Below are positions 36,574-47,095 of a stretch of 56,833 nt of DNA, piece by piece. The position numbers and the translations under genes are program-made. How positions within the stretch are numbered: the first letter of the stretch is position 1; every line of letters begins with the position of its first letter. Where the stretch lies: contig JAJUKC010000006.1 of the NCBI GenBank assembly GCA_029264995.1, positions 1-56,833 of the forward strand, given 5' to 3'. The DNA comes from Marinobacter sp. GTDB lineage: Bacteria; Pseudomonadota; Gammaproteobacteria; Pseudomonadales; Oleiphilaceae. The notes under the pieces are model-generated. The model was not told where the DNA came from. It saw only the letters and a program-made list of their open reading frames with translations, and made no database searches.

Positions 36574-39174
36574 ATGGCAAAGAATGACCCCGGTACCGGG
36601 GCGGGTGTGGATGCCAGCAAGGTAGAACAGGTGTTGCAGACCGAAACCGGAGGTCGGGCGCTGACCGGGCCTGCAGCGGTTATCCTGTTCATCGTTCCGG
36701 TGTGCTGGTCGTTGTTCCAGCTCTGGATTGCATCGCCCCTGCCGTTCATTCTGAATTTCGGAATATTCAACTCCACCGAAGCGCGTTCAATTCACCTGGC
36801 GTTTGCGGTGTTTCTCGCTTTCTCGGCATTCCCGATGATCAAGGGGGTGCATGCCAACAAGGTCCCCCTATACGACTGGGTGCTGGCTTTGGCTGCTGCG
36901 TTTGCGGCTTCCTATCTCTATGTATTTTACGATGCTCTGTCGCAGAGGCCGGGCGCACCGACCACTATGGATCTCTGGGTGGCGTTGGGTGGTCTGGTAT
37001 TGCTACTGGAAGCAACCCGCAGGGCCCTTGGGCTCCCTCTGACCATCGTTGCAGCGGTGTTTATTACCTATTCACTGGCCGGTCCTTACATGCCGGATGT
37101 GATTTCTCACAAAGGTGTGAGCCTGAACAAGCTGGCTTCCCACCAATGGCTCGGAACCGAGGGGGTATTCGGGGTTGCTCTTGGGGTGTCTACCAGCTTT
37201 GTTTTCCTGTTTGTGTTGTTCGGTGCATTGCTTGAGCGGGCGGGAGCCGGTAACTACTTTATCAAGGTGGCATACGCCATGCTGGGGCATATGCGTGGAG
37301 GCCCGGCCAAGGCGGCGGTGGTTTCCAGTGGCCTGAGTGGTGTGATTTCCGGTTCGTCTATCGCCAATGTGGTGACTACCGGTACCTTTACCATTCCCCT
37401 GATGAAGCGGGTCGGTTTTCCGGCGACCAAGGCTGGGGCTGTGGAAGTTGCAGCGTCGACCAATGGCCAGCTTACGCCACCAATCATGGGCGCTGCGGCC
37501 TTCCTGATGGTGGAGTACGTCGGGATTTCCTATCTCGAGGTGATCAAGCACGCCATTCTGCCGGCGCTGATCTCCTATGTTGCCCTGATCTACATTGTTC
37601 ATCTGGAAGCCTGCAAGCTGAAGATGGAGGGGGTGGAGCGGCCGAACCGCCCAACCCTGGCGCAGCGCATGCTCAACTGGGTGGTGATTCTGATTGGCCT
37701 GATCGTACTAACCTTCGCGGTTTATTACGGGGTTGGCTGGACCAAAGGGGTGCTGGGTGAGGCCGCGCCCTGGGTGCTTGGGCCAATTCTGGTTCTGATC
37801 TATGTCGGCCTGGTGGGTTACGCCACCCGCTTCCCGGAGCTGGAAGAAGACGACCCCAACAAAGAAATGAGCGAGTTGCCGGAGGTAGGACCCACCGTTA
37901 AAACCGGGCTCTATTATTTGCTGCCGGTAGTGGTGCTGGTCTGGTGTCTGACGGTGGAGCGCTTCTCGCCCCAGCTGTCTGCCTTCTGGGCGACCATGTT
38001 CATGATCTTTATCGTTATTACCCAGCGGCCGCTGAAGGCCTTTTTCCGCAAGCATGGCGGACTGGTGTCCGAATTCACCGGCGGTATCAGTGATCTGTTC
38101 CATTCTCTGGCGACCGGCGCCAGGAACATGGTGGGTATCGGGGTTGCGACGGCGACGGCCGGGATCGTAGTCGGTACGGTGACGCTGACCGGTATCGGTC
38201 TGGTGATGACCCAGTTCGTGGAATTCCTGTCTGGCGGAAATCTGCTGCTGATGCTCATCTTTACCGCTGTGATCAGCCTGATTCTGGGGATGGGGCTGCC
38301 GACAACCGCCAACTACATCGTGGTTTCCACGTTGATGGCGCCGGTTATCGTAACCCTGGGCGCCCAGAATGGCCTGATTGTTCCGCTGATTGCGGTGCAC
38401 CTGTTCGTGTTCTATTTCGGGATACTGGCGGATGATACGCCGCCCGTGGGGTTGGCCGCCTACGCGGCGGCCGCAATCTCAGGGGCAGACCCGATACGAA
38501 CGGGTATTCAGGGTTTCACTTACGACATACGGACCGCCATTCTGCCGTTCATGTTCATCTTCAACACACAGCTGTTGTTAATTGGCCTGACCGGCTGGTT
38601 TGATCTGCTGGTTACGGTGTTCAGTGCGGTTACGGCCATGCTGGTGTTCTCGGCGGCAACCCAGGGTTTCTGGTTCACCCGGAGCCGGAAGTGGGAAACC
38701 CTGTTGTTGCTGCTGATTACCTTCACCATGTTCCGGCCCGGTTTCTGGTGGGACATGATCTATCCGCCGAACGAAGAGCGGCCGGGGACAGCCGTTATGG
38801 AGTACGTGGCGGATGTGCCTGCAGACGGTGCGGTGGTGCTTAAGGTATCGGGCATGGCACTGGATGGCAGTGATGTCACCACCTACGTCCAGCTTGAGAT
38901 ACCGGAAGGTGACACCGCGCAAGAGCGCCTGGCGGGAGCTGGCCTGGAAGTGTCGGAGCAGGGCGGTGATCTGGTGGTGGATTTCGTGAACTTTGGCAGT
39001 GCCGCAGAAGATGCTGGCATCCAGTTTGGTTGGACCATAGATGCGGTCCAGGTTGAGCTGGAGCGGCCACCGAAAGAGTTGACGTTTATCCCGGCCCTGT
39101 TGCTGCTGGCCCTGGTTGCCTTTGGCCAGCTCAGGCGCAAGGCGCGGGAGGATGCTCAGCCCCAGCCAGCCTGA
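36574..39174 (+). CDS. TRAP transporter fused DctQM permease
   Basis: An 866-residue inner-membrane protein in which the small (DctQ-like, about residues 25-140) and large (DctM-like) TRAP subunits are fused, the usual form for TAXI systems. Conserved stretches include [33 protein letters not shown] and [22 protein letters not shown]. The last 150 or so residues form a soluble DUF3394-type extension with a final membrane helix. It imports the ligand brought by the neighbouring TAXI protein using an ion gradient. The start ATG has an AGGAAC site. A strong terminator follows. Confidence 0.93.
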   Translation: MAKNDPGTGAGVDASKVEQVLQTETGGRALTGPAAVILFIVPVCWSLFQLWIASPLPFILNFGIFNSTEARSIHLAFAVFLAFSAFPMIKGVHANKVPLYDWVLALAAAFAASYLYVFYDALSQRPGAPTTMDLWVALGGLVLLLEATRRALGLPLTIVAAVFITYSLAGPYMPDVISHKGVSLNKLASHQWLGTEGVFGVALGVSTSFVFLFVLFGALLERAGAGNYFIKVAYAMLGHMRGGPAKAAVVSSGLSGVISGSSIANVVTTGTFTIPLMKRVGFPATKAGAVEVAASTNGQLTPPIMGAAAFLMVEYVGISYLEVIKHAILPALISYVALIYIVHLEACKLKMEGVERPNRPTLAQRMLNWVVILIGLIVLTFAVYYGVGWTKGVLGEAAPWVLGPILVLIYVGLVGYATRFPELEEDDPNKEMSELPEVGPTVKTGLYYLLPVVVLVWCLTVERFSPQLSAFWATMFMIFIVITQRPLKAFFRKHGGLVSEFTGGISDLFHSLATGARNMVGIGVATATAGIVVGTVTLTGIGLVMTQFVEFLSGGNLLLMLIFTAVISLILGMGLPTTANYIVVSTLMAPVIVTLGAQNGLIVPLIAVHLFVFYFGILADDTPPVGLAAYAAAAISGADPIRTGIQGFTYDIRTAILPFMFIFNTQLLLIGLTGWFDLLVTVFSAVTAMLVFSAATQGFWFTRSRKWETLLLLLITFTMFRPGFWWDMIYPPNEERPGTAVMEYVADVPADGAVVLKVSGMALDGSDVTTYVQLEIPEGDTAQERLAGAGLEVSEQGGDLVVDFVNFGSAAEDAGIQFGWTIDAVQVELERPPKELTFIPALLLLALVAFGQLRRKAREDAQPQPA

Positions 39175-39190
39175 TTGGCTTCGGCTCCGT

Positions 39191-39220
39191 AAAAACCCGG
39201 CGTTGCTGCCGGGTTTTTTT
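39191..39220 (+). terminator. Intrinsic terminator after the TRAP permease
   Basis: CCCGGC (39196-39201) pairs with GCCGGG (39208-39213), extended by flanking A's and T's, and seven T follow (39214-39220). A possible thrS promoter (TTGCTG 39203-39208, TAGACT 39225-39230, 16 bp apart) overlaps its right half. Confidence 0.9.
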
Positions 39221-39241
39221 CTGTTAGACTCGCCCTCAAAT

Positions 39242-39299
39242 CCGGCTCGCGGTTTGTGTCGCGCAGCCCGGCAACCAAGTGATCTTTGGTATAGATCAC
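39242..39299 (+). promoter_or_regulatory. thrS leader with tRNA-Thr anticodon-like hairpins (autoregulatory operator)
   Basis: The second hairpin has a perfect 7-bp stem (GTGATCT 39279-39285, AGATCAC 39293-39299) closing a 7-nt loop TTGGTAT. In tRNA numbering this reads U33, anticodon GGU, A37, exactly a threonine anticodon loop. The first hairpin (39242-39271, about ten pairs with two bulged C's) has loop GTTTGTGT, which contains U followed by UGU, the other threonine anticodon. It ends 26 bp before the thrS ATG, with AGGAGA in between. In E. coli ThrRS represses its own translation by binding such tRNA mimics; the same is inferred here. Confidence 0.7.
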
Positions 39300-39325
39300 C
39301 GCTGAGAAACCATGAGGAGATCATC

Positions 39326-41251
39326 ATGCCCGTCATTACCCTGCCAGATGGCAGTCATCGCAGTTTTGCCGAACCCGTAACCGTACATGACGTTGCCGCA
39401 GACATTGGCGCAGGCCTGGCCAAAGCGGCCCTGGCCGGTAAGGTTAACGGAAAGCTTGTAGATACCAGCTACCTGATCGAGAACGATGCAGAACTGGCTA
39501 TCGTGACGGAGCGTGACGAAGACGGCGTGGATATCATTCGCCACTCCACTGCCCACCTGATGGCCATGGCGGTTCAGGAGCTGTTTCCGGGCGCTCAGGT
39601 TACCATCGGCCCGGTAATTGAGAACGGCTTCTACTACGACTTCAAGTATGAGCGCCCGTTTACCAACGAAGACATGGCGCGTATCGAGAAGCGCATGGAA
39701 GAGCTGGCCAAGCAGGATCTGCCGGTATCCCGTTCCATTATGTCCCGGGAGGAGGCGATCAAGCTGTTCAACGAGATGGGCGAAGAGTACAAGGTTCGCA
39801 TCATCGAGGATATTCCCGGTGAGGAAGATCTTTCGTTTTATCGTCAGGGCGATTTCATCGATTTGTGCCGTGGCCCTCACGTGCCCAGCACCGGCAAGCT
39901 GAAGGCCTTCAAGCTGACCAAGGTGGCCGGCGCCTATTGGCGTGGCGATACCAGCAATGAGCAGTTGCAGCGCATCTACGGTACCGCCTGGGGTAACAAG
40001 AAAGACCTCAAGGCCTACCTGCATCGCCTGGAAGAAGCCGAAAAGCGGGATCACCGCAAGATCGGCAAGAAGCTGGGCCTGTTCCACATGCAGGAAGAAG
40101 CGCCGGGCATGGTGTTCTGGCATCCGGATGGCTGGTCCCTCTATCAGGAGGTGGAGCAGTACATGCGTGCCCAGCAGCACAAGCATGGCTACAAGGAGAT
40201 CAAGACGCCGCAGGTGGTGTCGCGGACCCTGTGGGAAAAGTCGGGCCACTGGGACAAGTTCAAGGACGACATGTTTACCACTGAGTCCGAGAAGCACGAT
40301 TACGCCATCAAGCCCATGAACTGCCCGTGTCACGTGCAGGTGTTTAATCAGGGCCTGAAGAGCTACAAGGATCTGCCGCTGCGCCTGGCCGAGTTTGGCT
40401 CCTGCCACCGGAACGAAGCTTCCGGCGCGTTGCATGGCCTGATGCGGGTGCGTGGTTTTACCCAGGATGACGCCCATATCTTCTGTGAGGAAGATGCCAT
40501 CCAGGAAGAAGTGTCTGCATTTATTGCCATGTTGCACGAGATATATGCAGACTTCGGCTTCAGTGAAATTCTTTACAAGCTGTCCACCCGCCCCGAAAAA
40601 CGGGTAGGGTCAGACGAAGTCTGGGACAAAGCCGAGGCGGCACTCGAACAGGCGCTGAACCGTGAAGGGGTTGACTGGGAGCTGTTGCCGGGCGAAGGTG
40701 CCTTCTACGGCCCGAAGATCGAGTTTTCTCTGAAAGATTGCCTCGGTCGGGTGTGGCAGTGTGGTACTATCCAGGTCGACTTCTCGATGCCAGGTCGTCT
40801 GGGGGCGCAGTATGTGGCCGACAATTCCGAGCGCAAAACGCCGGTTATGCTGCATCGGGCTGTATTGGGTTCCTTTGAGCGTTTCATCGGTATCCTGATC
40901 GAGGAGTACGAGGGTGCTTTCCCGACCTGGCTGGCACCAACACAGGTTGCTGTCCTGAATATTACCGATAAACAGCGTGATTACTGTCAGAATCTGGCCA
41001 AAAAACTGGATTCTTCAGGCTATCGGGTTAATGCTGACTTGAGAAACGAGAAGATCGGCTTTAAAATCCGCGAGCATACTCTAAATAAGGTTCCCTATCT
41101 GGTTGTTGTTGGCGATAAAGAAATCGAGAACAACGCCGTTGCCGTCCGGACACGTAAGGGCGAAGACCTGGGAACCATGTCGGTCGACGATTTTGAAAAG
41201 CTGCTTGCAGCCGACGTCGAGCGCAAAGGTAGAACCAAAACGGAGATCTGA
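39326..41251 (+). CDS. thrS: Threonyl-tRNA synthetase
   Basis: A 641-residue class II synthetase. The TGS domain is at the N-terminus ([14 protein letters not shown]); the editing domain has [10 protein letters not shown] (HxxxH); the catalytic core contains motif 2 ([30 protein letters not shown]) and the zinc ligands Cys/His/His (NCPCHV, and H in LHR); and the anticodon-binding domain forms the last 100 residues. It charges tRNA-Thr and corrects Ser mischarging. The start at 39326 follows TGAGGAGA; the longer open frame from 39116 covers the terminator and leader and is not used. It heads the thrS-infC-rpmI-rplT operon. Confidence 0.97.
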   Translation: MPVITLPDGSHRSFAEPVTVHDVAADIGAGLAKAALAGKVNGKLVDTSYLIENDAELAIVTERDEDGVDIIRHSTAHLMAMAVQELFPGAQVTIGPVIENGFYYDFKYERPFTNEDMARIEKRMEELAKQDLPVSRSIMSREEAIKLFNEMGEEYKVRIIEDIPGEEDLSFYRQGDFIDLCRGPHVPSTGKLKAFKLTKVAGAYWRGDTSNEQLQRIYGTAWGNKKDLKAYLHRLEEAEKRDHRKIGKKLGLFHMQEEAPGMVFWHPDGWSLYQEVEQYMRAQQHKHGYKEIKTPQVVSRTLWEKSGHWDKFKDDMFTTESEKHDYAIKPMNCPCHVQVFNQGLKSYKDLPLRLAEFGSCHRNEASGALHGLMRVRGFTQDDAHIFCEEDAIQEEVSAFIAMLHEIYADFGFSEILYKLSTRPEKRVGSDEVWDKAEAALEQALNREGVDWELLPGEGAFYGPKIEFSLKDCLGRVWQCGTIQVDFSMPGRLGAQYVADNSERKTPVMLHRAVLGSFERFIGILIEEYEGAFPTWLAPTQVAVLNITDKQRDYCQNLAKKLDSSGYRVNADLRNEKIGFKIREHTLNKVPYLVVVGDKEIENNAVAVRTRKGEDLGTMSVDDFEKLLAADVERKGRTKTEI

Positions 41252-41253
41252 TT

Positions 41254-41793
41254 ATTAAACAGCGAGCGAATCGGGGTGGGCGCGCACCCAAGGCGCCTAT
41301 CAATGAGAACATTGACGCAACTGAAGTCCGACTGATTGATGCCGAAGGCAATCAGGTCGGGATTGTTCCGATCGAAGACGCCCTGCGTATGGCGGAAGAG
41401 GCGACCCTGGATCTGGTGCAGGTTACGGATTCCGATCCGATCGTCTGTAAGATAATGGACTACGGCAAGAAGATCTTTGAAGAGAAAAAAGCCAAGGCGG
41501 CTGCCAAGAAAAAGCAGAAGCAGACGCAGGTCAAAGAGCTGAAGTTCCGACCAGGAACGGAAGAAGGGGATTATCAGGTCAAACTACGCAACCTGGTACG
41601 TTTCCTTGAGAACGGGGACCGCGGCAAGATCACAATCCGGTTCCGTGGACGTGAGATGGCACACCAGGAAATTGGTATGAAGCTCATGCAGCGGATTGAG
41701 GAAGATGTGGCAGAAATAGCCCAGGTTGAGATGCGGCCGAAAATGGAAGGCCGGCAGATGACCATGGTTATCGCACCCCGCAAGAAGAAGTGA
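41254..41793 (+). CDS. infC: Translation initiation factor IF-3 (AUU start)
   Basis: A 179-residue IF-3. The protein clearly begins upstream of the first in-frame ATG (41389): codons from 41254 give [19 protein letters not shown] and then [13 protein letters not shown], the conserved N-terminal domain. The codon at 41254 is ATT, placed 8 bp after CGGAG and 2 bp after the thrS stop. AUU is the known start of infC in E. coli, where IF-3 rejects it and so represses itself. The remaining motifs [21 protein letters not shown] and [10 protein letters not shown] are standard. An annotation that starts at 41389 would lose 45 residues. Confidence 0.93.
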   Translation: MKQRANRGGRAPKAPINENIDATEVRLIDAEGNQVGIVPIEDALRMAEEATLDLVQVTDSDPIVCKIMDYGKKIFEEKKAKAAAKKKQKQTQVKELKFRPGTEEGDYQVKLRNLVRFLENGDRGKITIRFRGREMAHQEIGMKLMQRIEEDVAEIAQVEMRPKMEGRQMTMVIAPRKKK

Positions 41794-41811
41794 ACCTGAT
41801 CCCATGACGGG

Positions 41812-41834
41812 TCCCCCGCATTAGCGGGGGATTT
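41812..41834 (+). promoter_or_regulatory. Hairpin in the infC-rpmI gap (possible L20 control region)
   Basis: TCCCCCGC (41812-41819) pairs perfectly with GCGGGGGA (41824-41831) around loop ATTA, followed by TTTG. In enterobacteria this region contains the L20 translational operator, and in other bacteria an attenuator; which applies here cannot be told. Confidence 0.5.
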
Positions 41835-41885
41835 GTCGTTCAGGGGCACAATTGTTTATCCAAAATAGAATGCGGAGTTTTAAAA

Positions 41886-42077
41886 ATGCCGAAGATGAAA
41901 ACCAAGAGCGGAGCTACCAAGCGGTTCAAGAAGACCGCCACTGGCTTCAAGCACAAGCAGTCCTTCACCAGCCACATCCTGACCAAGAAGAGCCCGAAGC
42001 GTAAGCGTCAGCTGCGCGGTACCAAGCTCATCGCCAAGTCGGACGTAGCATCTATCAAGCGCATGACCGCGTGCTGA
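41886..42077 (+). CDS. rpmI: 50S ribosomal protein L35
   Basis: A 63-residue very basic protein ([20 protein letters not shown]...), the complete L35. It binds 23S rRNA in the large subunit. It is part of the infC-rpmI-rplT set; in E. coli L20 represses translation of rpmI and, by coupling, rplT. The C-terminus ends in an unusual Cys (RMTAC). Confidence 0.97.
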   Translation: MPKMKTKSGATKRFKKTATGFKHKQSFTSHILTKKSPKRKRQLRGTKLIAKSDVASIKRMTAC

Positions 42078-42127
42078 TTCAGCCGCGCGAATCATTCCTT
42101 AGAAAGTAAAGGTAGAAGGATTAAAGT

Positions 42128-42481
42128 ATGGCTCGTGTAAAGCGTGGCGTGGTAGCACGTCGTCGTCACAAGAAGATTCTCAATCAGGCCAAAGGTTACT
42201 ACGGTGCCCGTAGCCGTGTTTACCGCGTTGCCAAGCAGGCGGTTATCAAGGCCGGTCAGTATGCCTACCGTGACCGTCGCAACCGTAAGCGTGCATTCCG
42301 CGCTCTGTGGATTGCCCGTATCAACGCTGGCGCCCGTGCAAACGGTCTGTCTTACAGCCGTCTGATCGCTGGTCTGAAGAAGGCGAATGTTGAAATCGAT
42401 CGTAAGGTTCTGGCCGATCTGGCCATGAACGAACAGCAGGCGTTTGCCGCTGTTGTTGAGAAGGCCAAAGCGTCCCTGTGA
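42128..42481 (+). CDS. rplT: 50S ribosomal protein L20
   Basis: A 117-residue basic protein of full L20 length ([33 protein letters not shown]). It is needed for early large-subunit assembly and is the probable autoregulator of this operon through the mRNA ahead of rpmI. It lies 50 bp after rpmI with an AAAGGTAGAAGG ribosome-binding site. A terminator-like structure follows at 42549. Confidence 0.97.
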   Translation: MARVKRGVVARRRHKKILNQAKGYYGARSRVYRVAKQAVIKAGQYAYRDRRNRKRAFRALWIARINAGARANGLSYSRLIAGLKKANVEIDRKVLADLAMNEQQAFAAVVEKAKASL

Positions 42482-42525
42482 TCGCTTAAGCTCTTTCATC
42501 GATTGCTGATCGATCCGGGCGCCCC

Positions 42526-42548
42526 ATGTTTCATGACGGCGCCTTCTG

Positions 42549-42549
<1 letters not shown>
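42526..42549 (+). CDS. Possible pheST leader peptide (7 residues)
   Basis: ATG TTT CAT GAC GGC GCC TTC TGA encodes MFHDGAF with two Phe codons in seven. Its stop touches the terminator stem at 42549. The equivalent PheM peptide in E. coli is Phe-rich and controls attenuation of pheST. No convincing ribosome-binding site precedes this ATG, which keeps confidence low. Confidence 0.25.
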
Positions 42550-43617
<1,068 letters not shown>

Positions 43618-43679
43618 TACGGCACCAGGAATTGGCGTAACAGGCTCAGAATCAACCGAATCAGGACAGGATCAGGATA

Positions 43680-46052
43680 ATGAAATTCAGTGAACAGTGG
43701 CTGCGCGAGTGGGTAAACCCGAACATTGGCTCCCAGGAGTTGATGGATCAGATCACCATGGCGGGGCTGGAAGTCGACGGCTTTGAGGCCGTGGCCGGAG
43801 AATTTACCGGTGTGGTTGTGGGTGAGGTCGTTTCCGTTGCCCCCCACCCGGATGCGGACAAGCTGCGGGTGTGTCAGGTGAGCAATGGCGAGCAGACCGT
43901 GCAGGTGGTCTGTGGTGCCCCCAATGTTCGCGACGGGCTGAAGGTGCCTTTTGCCGAGGTGGGCGCTGTACTGCCCGGCAATTTCAAGATCAAGAAAGCC
44001 AAGCTCCGGGGTCAGCCCTCCGAGGGTATGCTGTGTTCGGAATCCGAGCTGGGTTTGTCCGATAACCATGACGGCCTGATGGAGCTCCCGGAGGATGCCC
44101 CGGTTGGGCAGCCGGTGGCCGATTATCTGAAGCTCAATGACATCACCATTGACGTGGACCTGACCCCGAATCGCAGCGATTGTCTGTCCATCAAGGGCCT
44201 GGCCCGGGAAGTGGGCGTGTTGAACAGCCTGGTCACCAATGCGCCTTCCATTGAGCCTGTAGAAGCGGTTCATTCGGAAGTGCCCGATATCCGGGTCGAA
44301 GCCCCTGAGGGTTGCCCCCGTTATCTGGGGCGTGTTCTGCGCAACGTCAATCTGCAGGCGGAAACGCCGCTCTGGATGCAGGAGAAACTGCGTCGGTCCG
44401 GTATCCGTTCCATTGATGCGGCGGTGGATGTCACCAACTACGTCATGCTGGAACTGGGCCAGCCCATGCATGCCTTTGACCGGGATGAGATCAAAGGTGG
44501 GATTGTCGTGCGTATGGCCGGCGCAGGCGAAAAACTGGTACTGCTGGACGGTCAGGAGGTCGAGCTCACGCCGGAAACCCTGGTGATTGCCGACCACGAG
44601 AAGCCAGTGGCCATTGCCGGTGTGATGGGGGGCGAGCATTCCGGGGTGAGTGAGAAAACCCGGGATCTGGTGCTTGAATCCGCCTATTTTGACCCGATAA
44701 CGCTGGCCGGTAAGGCTCGCCACTATGGCCTGCATACAGATGCCTCCCACCGTTTTGAGCGGGGCGTGGATTATGAGCTGGCACGGGATGCCATGGAGCG
44801 GGCAACCCGTCTGCTGATGGCTATTGTCGGGGGTGAACCCGGCGAAATTGTCGAGGTCGCCAGCAAGGATCACCTGCCAAAGGCGCGGGTGATTGATCTG
44901 CGGGAGCAGCGCCTGGCGGATGTGTTGGGGCTTAAAATTGACCGCACCACCGTTGAAGAGATTCTCAGCCGGCTTGGTCTGCACATCGACAAGCTGTTGA
45001 AAGACGGCTGGCGTATCAGTGTGCCCAGCTTCCGGCCAGATATTTCCATCGAAGAAGACCTGATCGAAGAGGTCGGGCGCATTTTTGGTTACAACAATCT
45101 GCCGGTCACCGAGCCGACCGGCTCGCTCGGGCTGTGGGCCCGGGAAGAAGCGGTTCGGCCGCTGTCTGCCGTGCGTAACTTTTTCGTCGCCCAGGGCTAC
45201 CAGGAAGCGGTGACCTACAGCTTCGTTGATCCCAAGGTTCAACAGCTGGTAGACCCGGAACGTGAGGGAATAGCACTGGCCAACCCCATCTCGGCGGATC
45301 TTTCGGTGATGCGTACGACGCTGTGGAGCGGGCTGCTGAAAACCGTTGCCTACAACCAGAACCGGCAGCAGCCCCGTATTCGCTTGTTCGAGACCGGGTT
45401 GCGATTCGTTCAGGGTGCCGATGGCATCAGTCAGCAACCGATGCTGGCCGGGGTGGTGGTTGGTAACCAGAATCCTGAAAACTGGGTAAACGGTCGCAGA
45501 ACCACGGATTTCTTTGATGTAAAAGGGGAATTGGAAAGCCTGTTCCGCCTGCTTGGCATCGAGATTAATTTTATTGCGAGCCAGCACCCTGCGCTGCATC
45601 CCGGTCAGACGGCGGAATTGTTGCGGGATGGCGAGCATGTAGGTTGGCTGGGTGCATTGCATCCACAAGTTCAGAAAAATCTTGAACTTAATGGCACGAT
45701 CCTTATGTTTGAGCTATTCTTGAATTCGATCGTTGTCGGTTATGTACCTAATTTCAAAGATATTTCAAAATTCCCGGAAGTTCGTCGGGATTTGGCTATC
45801 ATTATCGGGAGCGATGTGGCGTTCGCCCAGGTAGAACATGTGGCCCGTAAACATGCTGGCGAGCACCTCACGGCGTTGCGTGTGTTTGATGTCTATGAAG
45901 GTGAAAGCCTGGGCGAGGGTAACCGCAGCCTGGCATTGAGCCTGTTCTGGCAACATCCTGAACGCACGCTTAACGAGGACGAAGTGCATTCGCTCTTCAA
46001 CGGGGTTATTGATGCCCTGAAAGAAGAGTTGGGGGCAACACTGAGGAGTTGA
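43680..46052 (+). CDS. pheT: Phenylalanyl-tRNA synthetase beta subunit
   Basis: A 790-residue subunit of normal length. The N-terminal EMAP-like tRNA-binding domain includes VGEVVSVAPHPDADKLRVCQV; the B3/B4 editing region includes VDLTPNRSDCLSIKGLAREVG; and the B5, catalytic-like and C-terminal anticodon-binding (FDX-ACB) domains follow, ending with FPEVRRDLAIIIG and LNEDEVHSLFNGVI. It carries editing and tRNA binding for PheRS. The next gene, ihfA, begins 3 bp after its stop, as in other gammaproteobacteria. Confidence 0.97.
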   Translation: MKFSEQWLREWVNPNIGSQELMDQITMAGLEVDGFEAVAGEFTGVVVGEVVSVAPHPDADKLRVCQVSNGEQTVQVVCGAPNVRDGLKVPFAEVGAVLPGNFKIKKAKLRGQPSEGMLCSESELGLSDNHDGLMELPEDAPVGQPVADYLKLNDITIDVDLTPNRSDCLSIKGLAREVGVLNSLVTNAPSIEPVEAVHSEVPDIRVEAPEGCPRYLGRVLRNVNLQAETPLWMQEKLRRSGIRSIDAAVDVTNYVMLELGQPMHAFDRDEIKGGIVVRMAGAGEKLVLLDGQEVELTPETLVIADHEKPVAIAGVMGGEHSGVSEKTRDLVLESAYFDPITLAGKARHYGLHTDASHRFERGVDYELARDAMERATRLLMAIVGGEPGEIVEVASKDHLPKARVIDLREQRLADVLGLKIDRTTVEEILSRLGLHIDKLLKDGWRISVPSFRPDISIEEDLIEEVGRIFGYNNLPVTEPTGSLGLWAREEAVRPLSAVRNFFVAQGYQEAVTYSFVDPKVQQLVDPEREGIALANPISADLSVMRTTLWSGLLKTVAYNQNRQQPRIRLFETGLRFVQGADGISQQPMLAGVVVGNQNPENWVNGRRTTDFFDVKGELESLFRLLGIEINFIASQHPALHPGQTAELLRDGEHVGWLGALHPQVQKNLELNGTILMFELFLNSIVVGYVPNFKDISKFPEVRRDLAIIIGSDVAFAQVEHVARKHAGEHLTALRVFDVYEGESLGEGNRSLALSLFWQHPERTLNEDEVHSLFNGVIDALKEELGATLRS

Positions 46053-46055
46053 CAG

Positions 46056-46358
46056 ATGGCGGCTTTGACGAAAGCGGACATGGTAGAGCGCTTGTACGAG
46101 GAGTTGGGTCTTAACAAGCGGGAAGCCAAGGAAATGGTGGAAGCTTTCTTCGACGAAATCAGAGGCGCACTCAGCCATAACGAGCAGGTGAAGTTGTCGG
46201 GTTTCGGCAACTTCGATCTCAGGGACAAGAAGCAGCGACCGGGACGGAACCCGAAAACGGGTGAGGAAATTCCCATCAGTGCACGGCGCGTAGTTACGTT
46301 TCGACCAGGTCAGAAACTGAAGCAGAAAGTAGAAGCGTATGCTGGAACCCAGTCATAA
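46056..46358 (+). CDS. ihfA: Integration host factor subunit alpha
   Basis: A 100-residue HU/IHF-family protein. [27 protein letters not shown] contains the beta-arm with the intercalating Pro, and [29 protein letters not shown] is the alpha-subunit N-terminus. With IhfB it bends DNA sharply at specific sites. It is 3 bp after pheT and its 3' end overlaps the MerR-type gene by 20 bp, so the three are one transcription unit. Confidence 0.97.
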   Translation: MAALTKADMVERLYEELGLNKREAKEMVEAFFDEIRGALSHNEQVKLSGFGNFDLRDKKQRPGRNPKTGEEIPISARRVVTFRPGQKLKQKVEAYAGTQS

Positions 46359-46704
46359 CAATGAGCTCCCCGTTATTCCGGGGAAGCGTTATTTCACCAT
46401 TGGTGAAGTAGCCGAGCTGTGTGCGGTCAAAGCGCATGTGTTGCGCTATTGGGAGCAGGAATTCCCGCAGTTGTCGCCGGTCAAGCGCCGGGGCAATCGC
46501 CGTTACTATCAGCGCGCGGATGTGATCACCATCCGCCAGATCCGTAGCCTGCTGTACGATCAGGGCTACACCATTGGTGGTGCCAAGCAGAAGCTGAGCA
46601 GCAGCGAAGTGAAGGATGATACCTCACAGTACAAGCAGTTGATCCGTCAGATGATCACCGAGCTTGAGGAAGTGCTGGATGTGCTGAACACGCCGGTGCG
46701 TTGA
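46339..46704 (+). CDS. MerR-family regulator downstream of ihfA
   Basis: A 121-residue protein. The winged helix is [48 protein letters not shown], followed by a short dimerisation helix and no effector domain beyond a brief tail without conserved cysteines. This regulator sits after ihfA in many gammaproteobacteria, but its targets are not known to me. It overlaps the ihfA stop, indicating translational coupling. Confidence 0.9.
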   Translation: MLEPSHNNELPVIPGKRYFTIGEVAELCAVKAHVLRYWEQEFPQLSPVKRRGNRRYYQRADVITIRQIRSLLYDQGYTIGGAKQKLSSSEVKDDTSQYKQLIRQMITELEEVLDVLNTPVR

Positions 46705-46739
46705 GACAGCAGTAAGCCTGTCTGCATTGAAGAACGACA

Positions 46740-46773
46740 AAAGGCCAGAGTGGCGAGAGCTGCTCTGGCCTTT
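46740..46773. terminator. Bidirectional terminator, merR-type gene / DUF2892 gene
   Basis: AAAGGCCAGAG (46740-46750) pairs with CTCTGGCCTTT (46763-46773) between two convergent genes; flanking A and T runs are short, so strength is moderate. Confidence 0.75.
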
Positions 46774-46794
46774 GTGTTTCTGGAGCTTGCAGCC

Positions 46795-46983
46795 CTATTT
46801 TGTTTTGCAGGTCTTGATGCCCAGCAGGGAATAGGCAGGGCAGTTACCCACCAGTGCTGTGGCCAGCGGTACAATGCCAATCCAGCCCCAGGGTGTCTGG
46901 GGGCCAACAAAGACCAGGGCCAGCAGGACAACACCCGCGATGGCACGAATAATACGATCAGCGGAACCCATGTTTACCGTCAT
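46795..46983 (-). CDS. DUF2892 inner-membrane protein
   Basis: A 62-residue protein with two hydrophobic segments (AIAGVVLLALVFVGPQTPWGWIGIVPLATAL region) and the family's GNCPAYSLLGIKTC ending with two conserved Cys. DUF2892 proteins are often next to rhodanese or sulfide/redox genes; here the neighbour is a divergent Crp/Fnr regulator, which probably controls it. An AGGAGAG-like site (revcomp of CTCTCCT) precedes the start. Confidence 0.85.
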   Translation of the reverse strand: MTVNMGSADRIIRAIAGVVLLALVFVGPQTPWGWIGIVPLATALVGNCPAYSLLGIKTCKTK

Positions 46984-47047
46984 CTTGGTCTCTCCTGTGT
47001 GATGTCGGATGATGGTTTGACTATAGGCCTGTTATTGGTCGGGTTCA

Positions 47048-47060
47048 GTGATAAAGTCAC
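47048..47060. promoter_or_regulatory. GTGA-N5-TCAC palindrome before the Crp/Fnr gene
   Basis: GTGATAAAGTCAC lies between the divergent DUF2892 and Crp/Fnr genes. It is similar to CRP/FNR family sites, although those usually have six central bases, not five. Confidence 0.3.
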
Positions 47061-47095
47061 ACAGGCAAACGACTTTCGATACAAGGCAATGCGGA

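Noticed and set aside
41389..41793. infC starting at the ATG at 41389
   Set aside because: It would remove the conserved N-terminal domain that is clearly encoded upstream in frame from an ATT codon.
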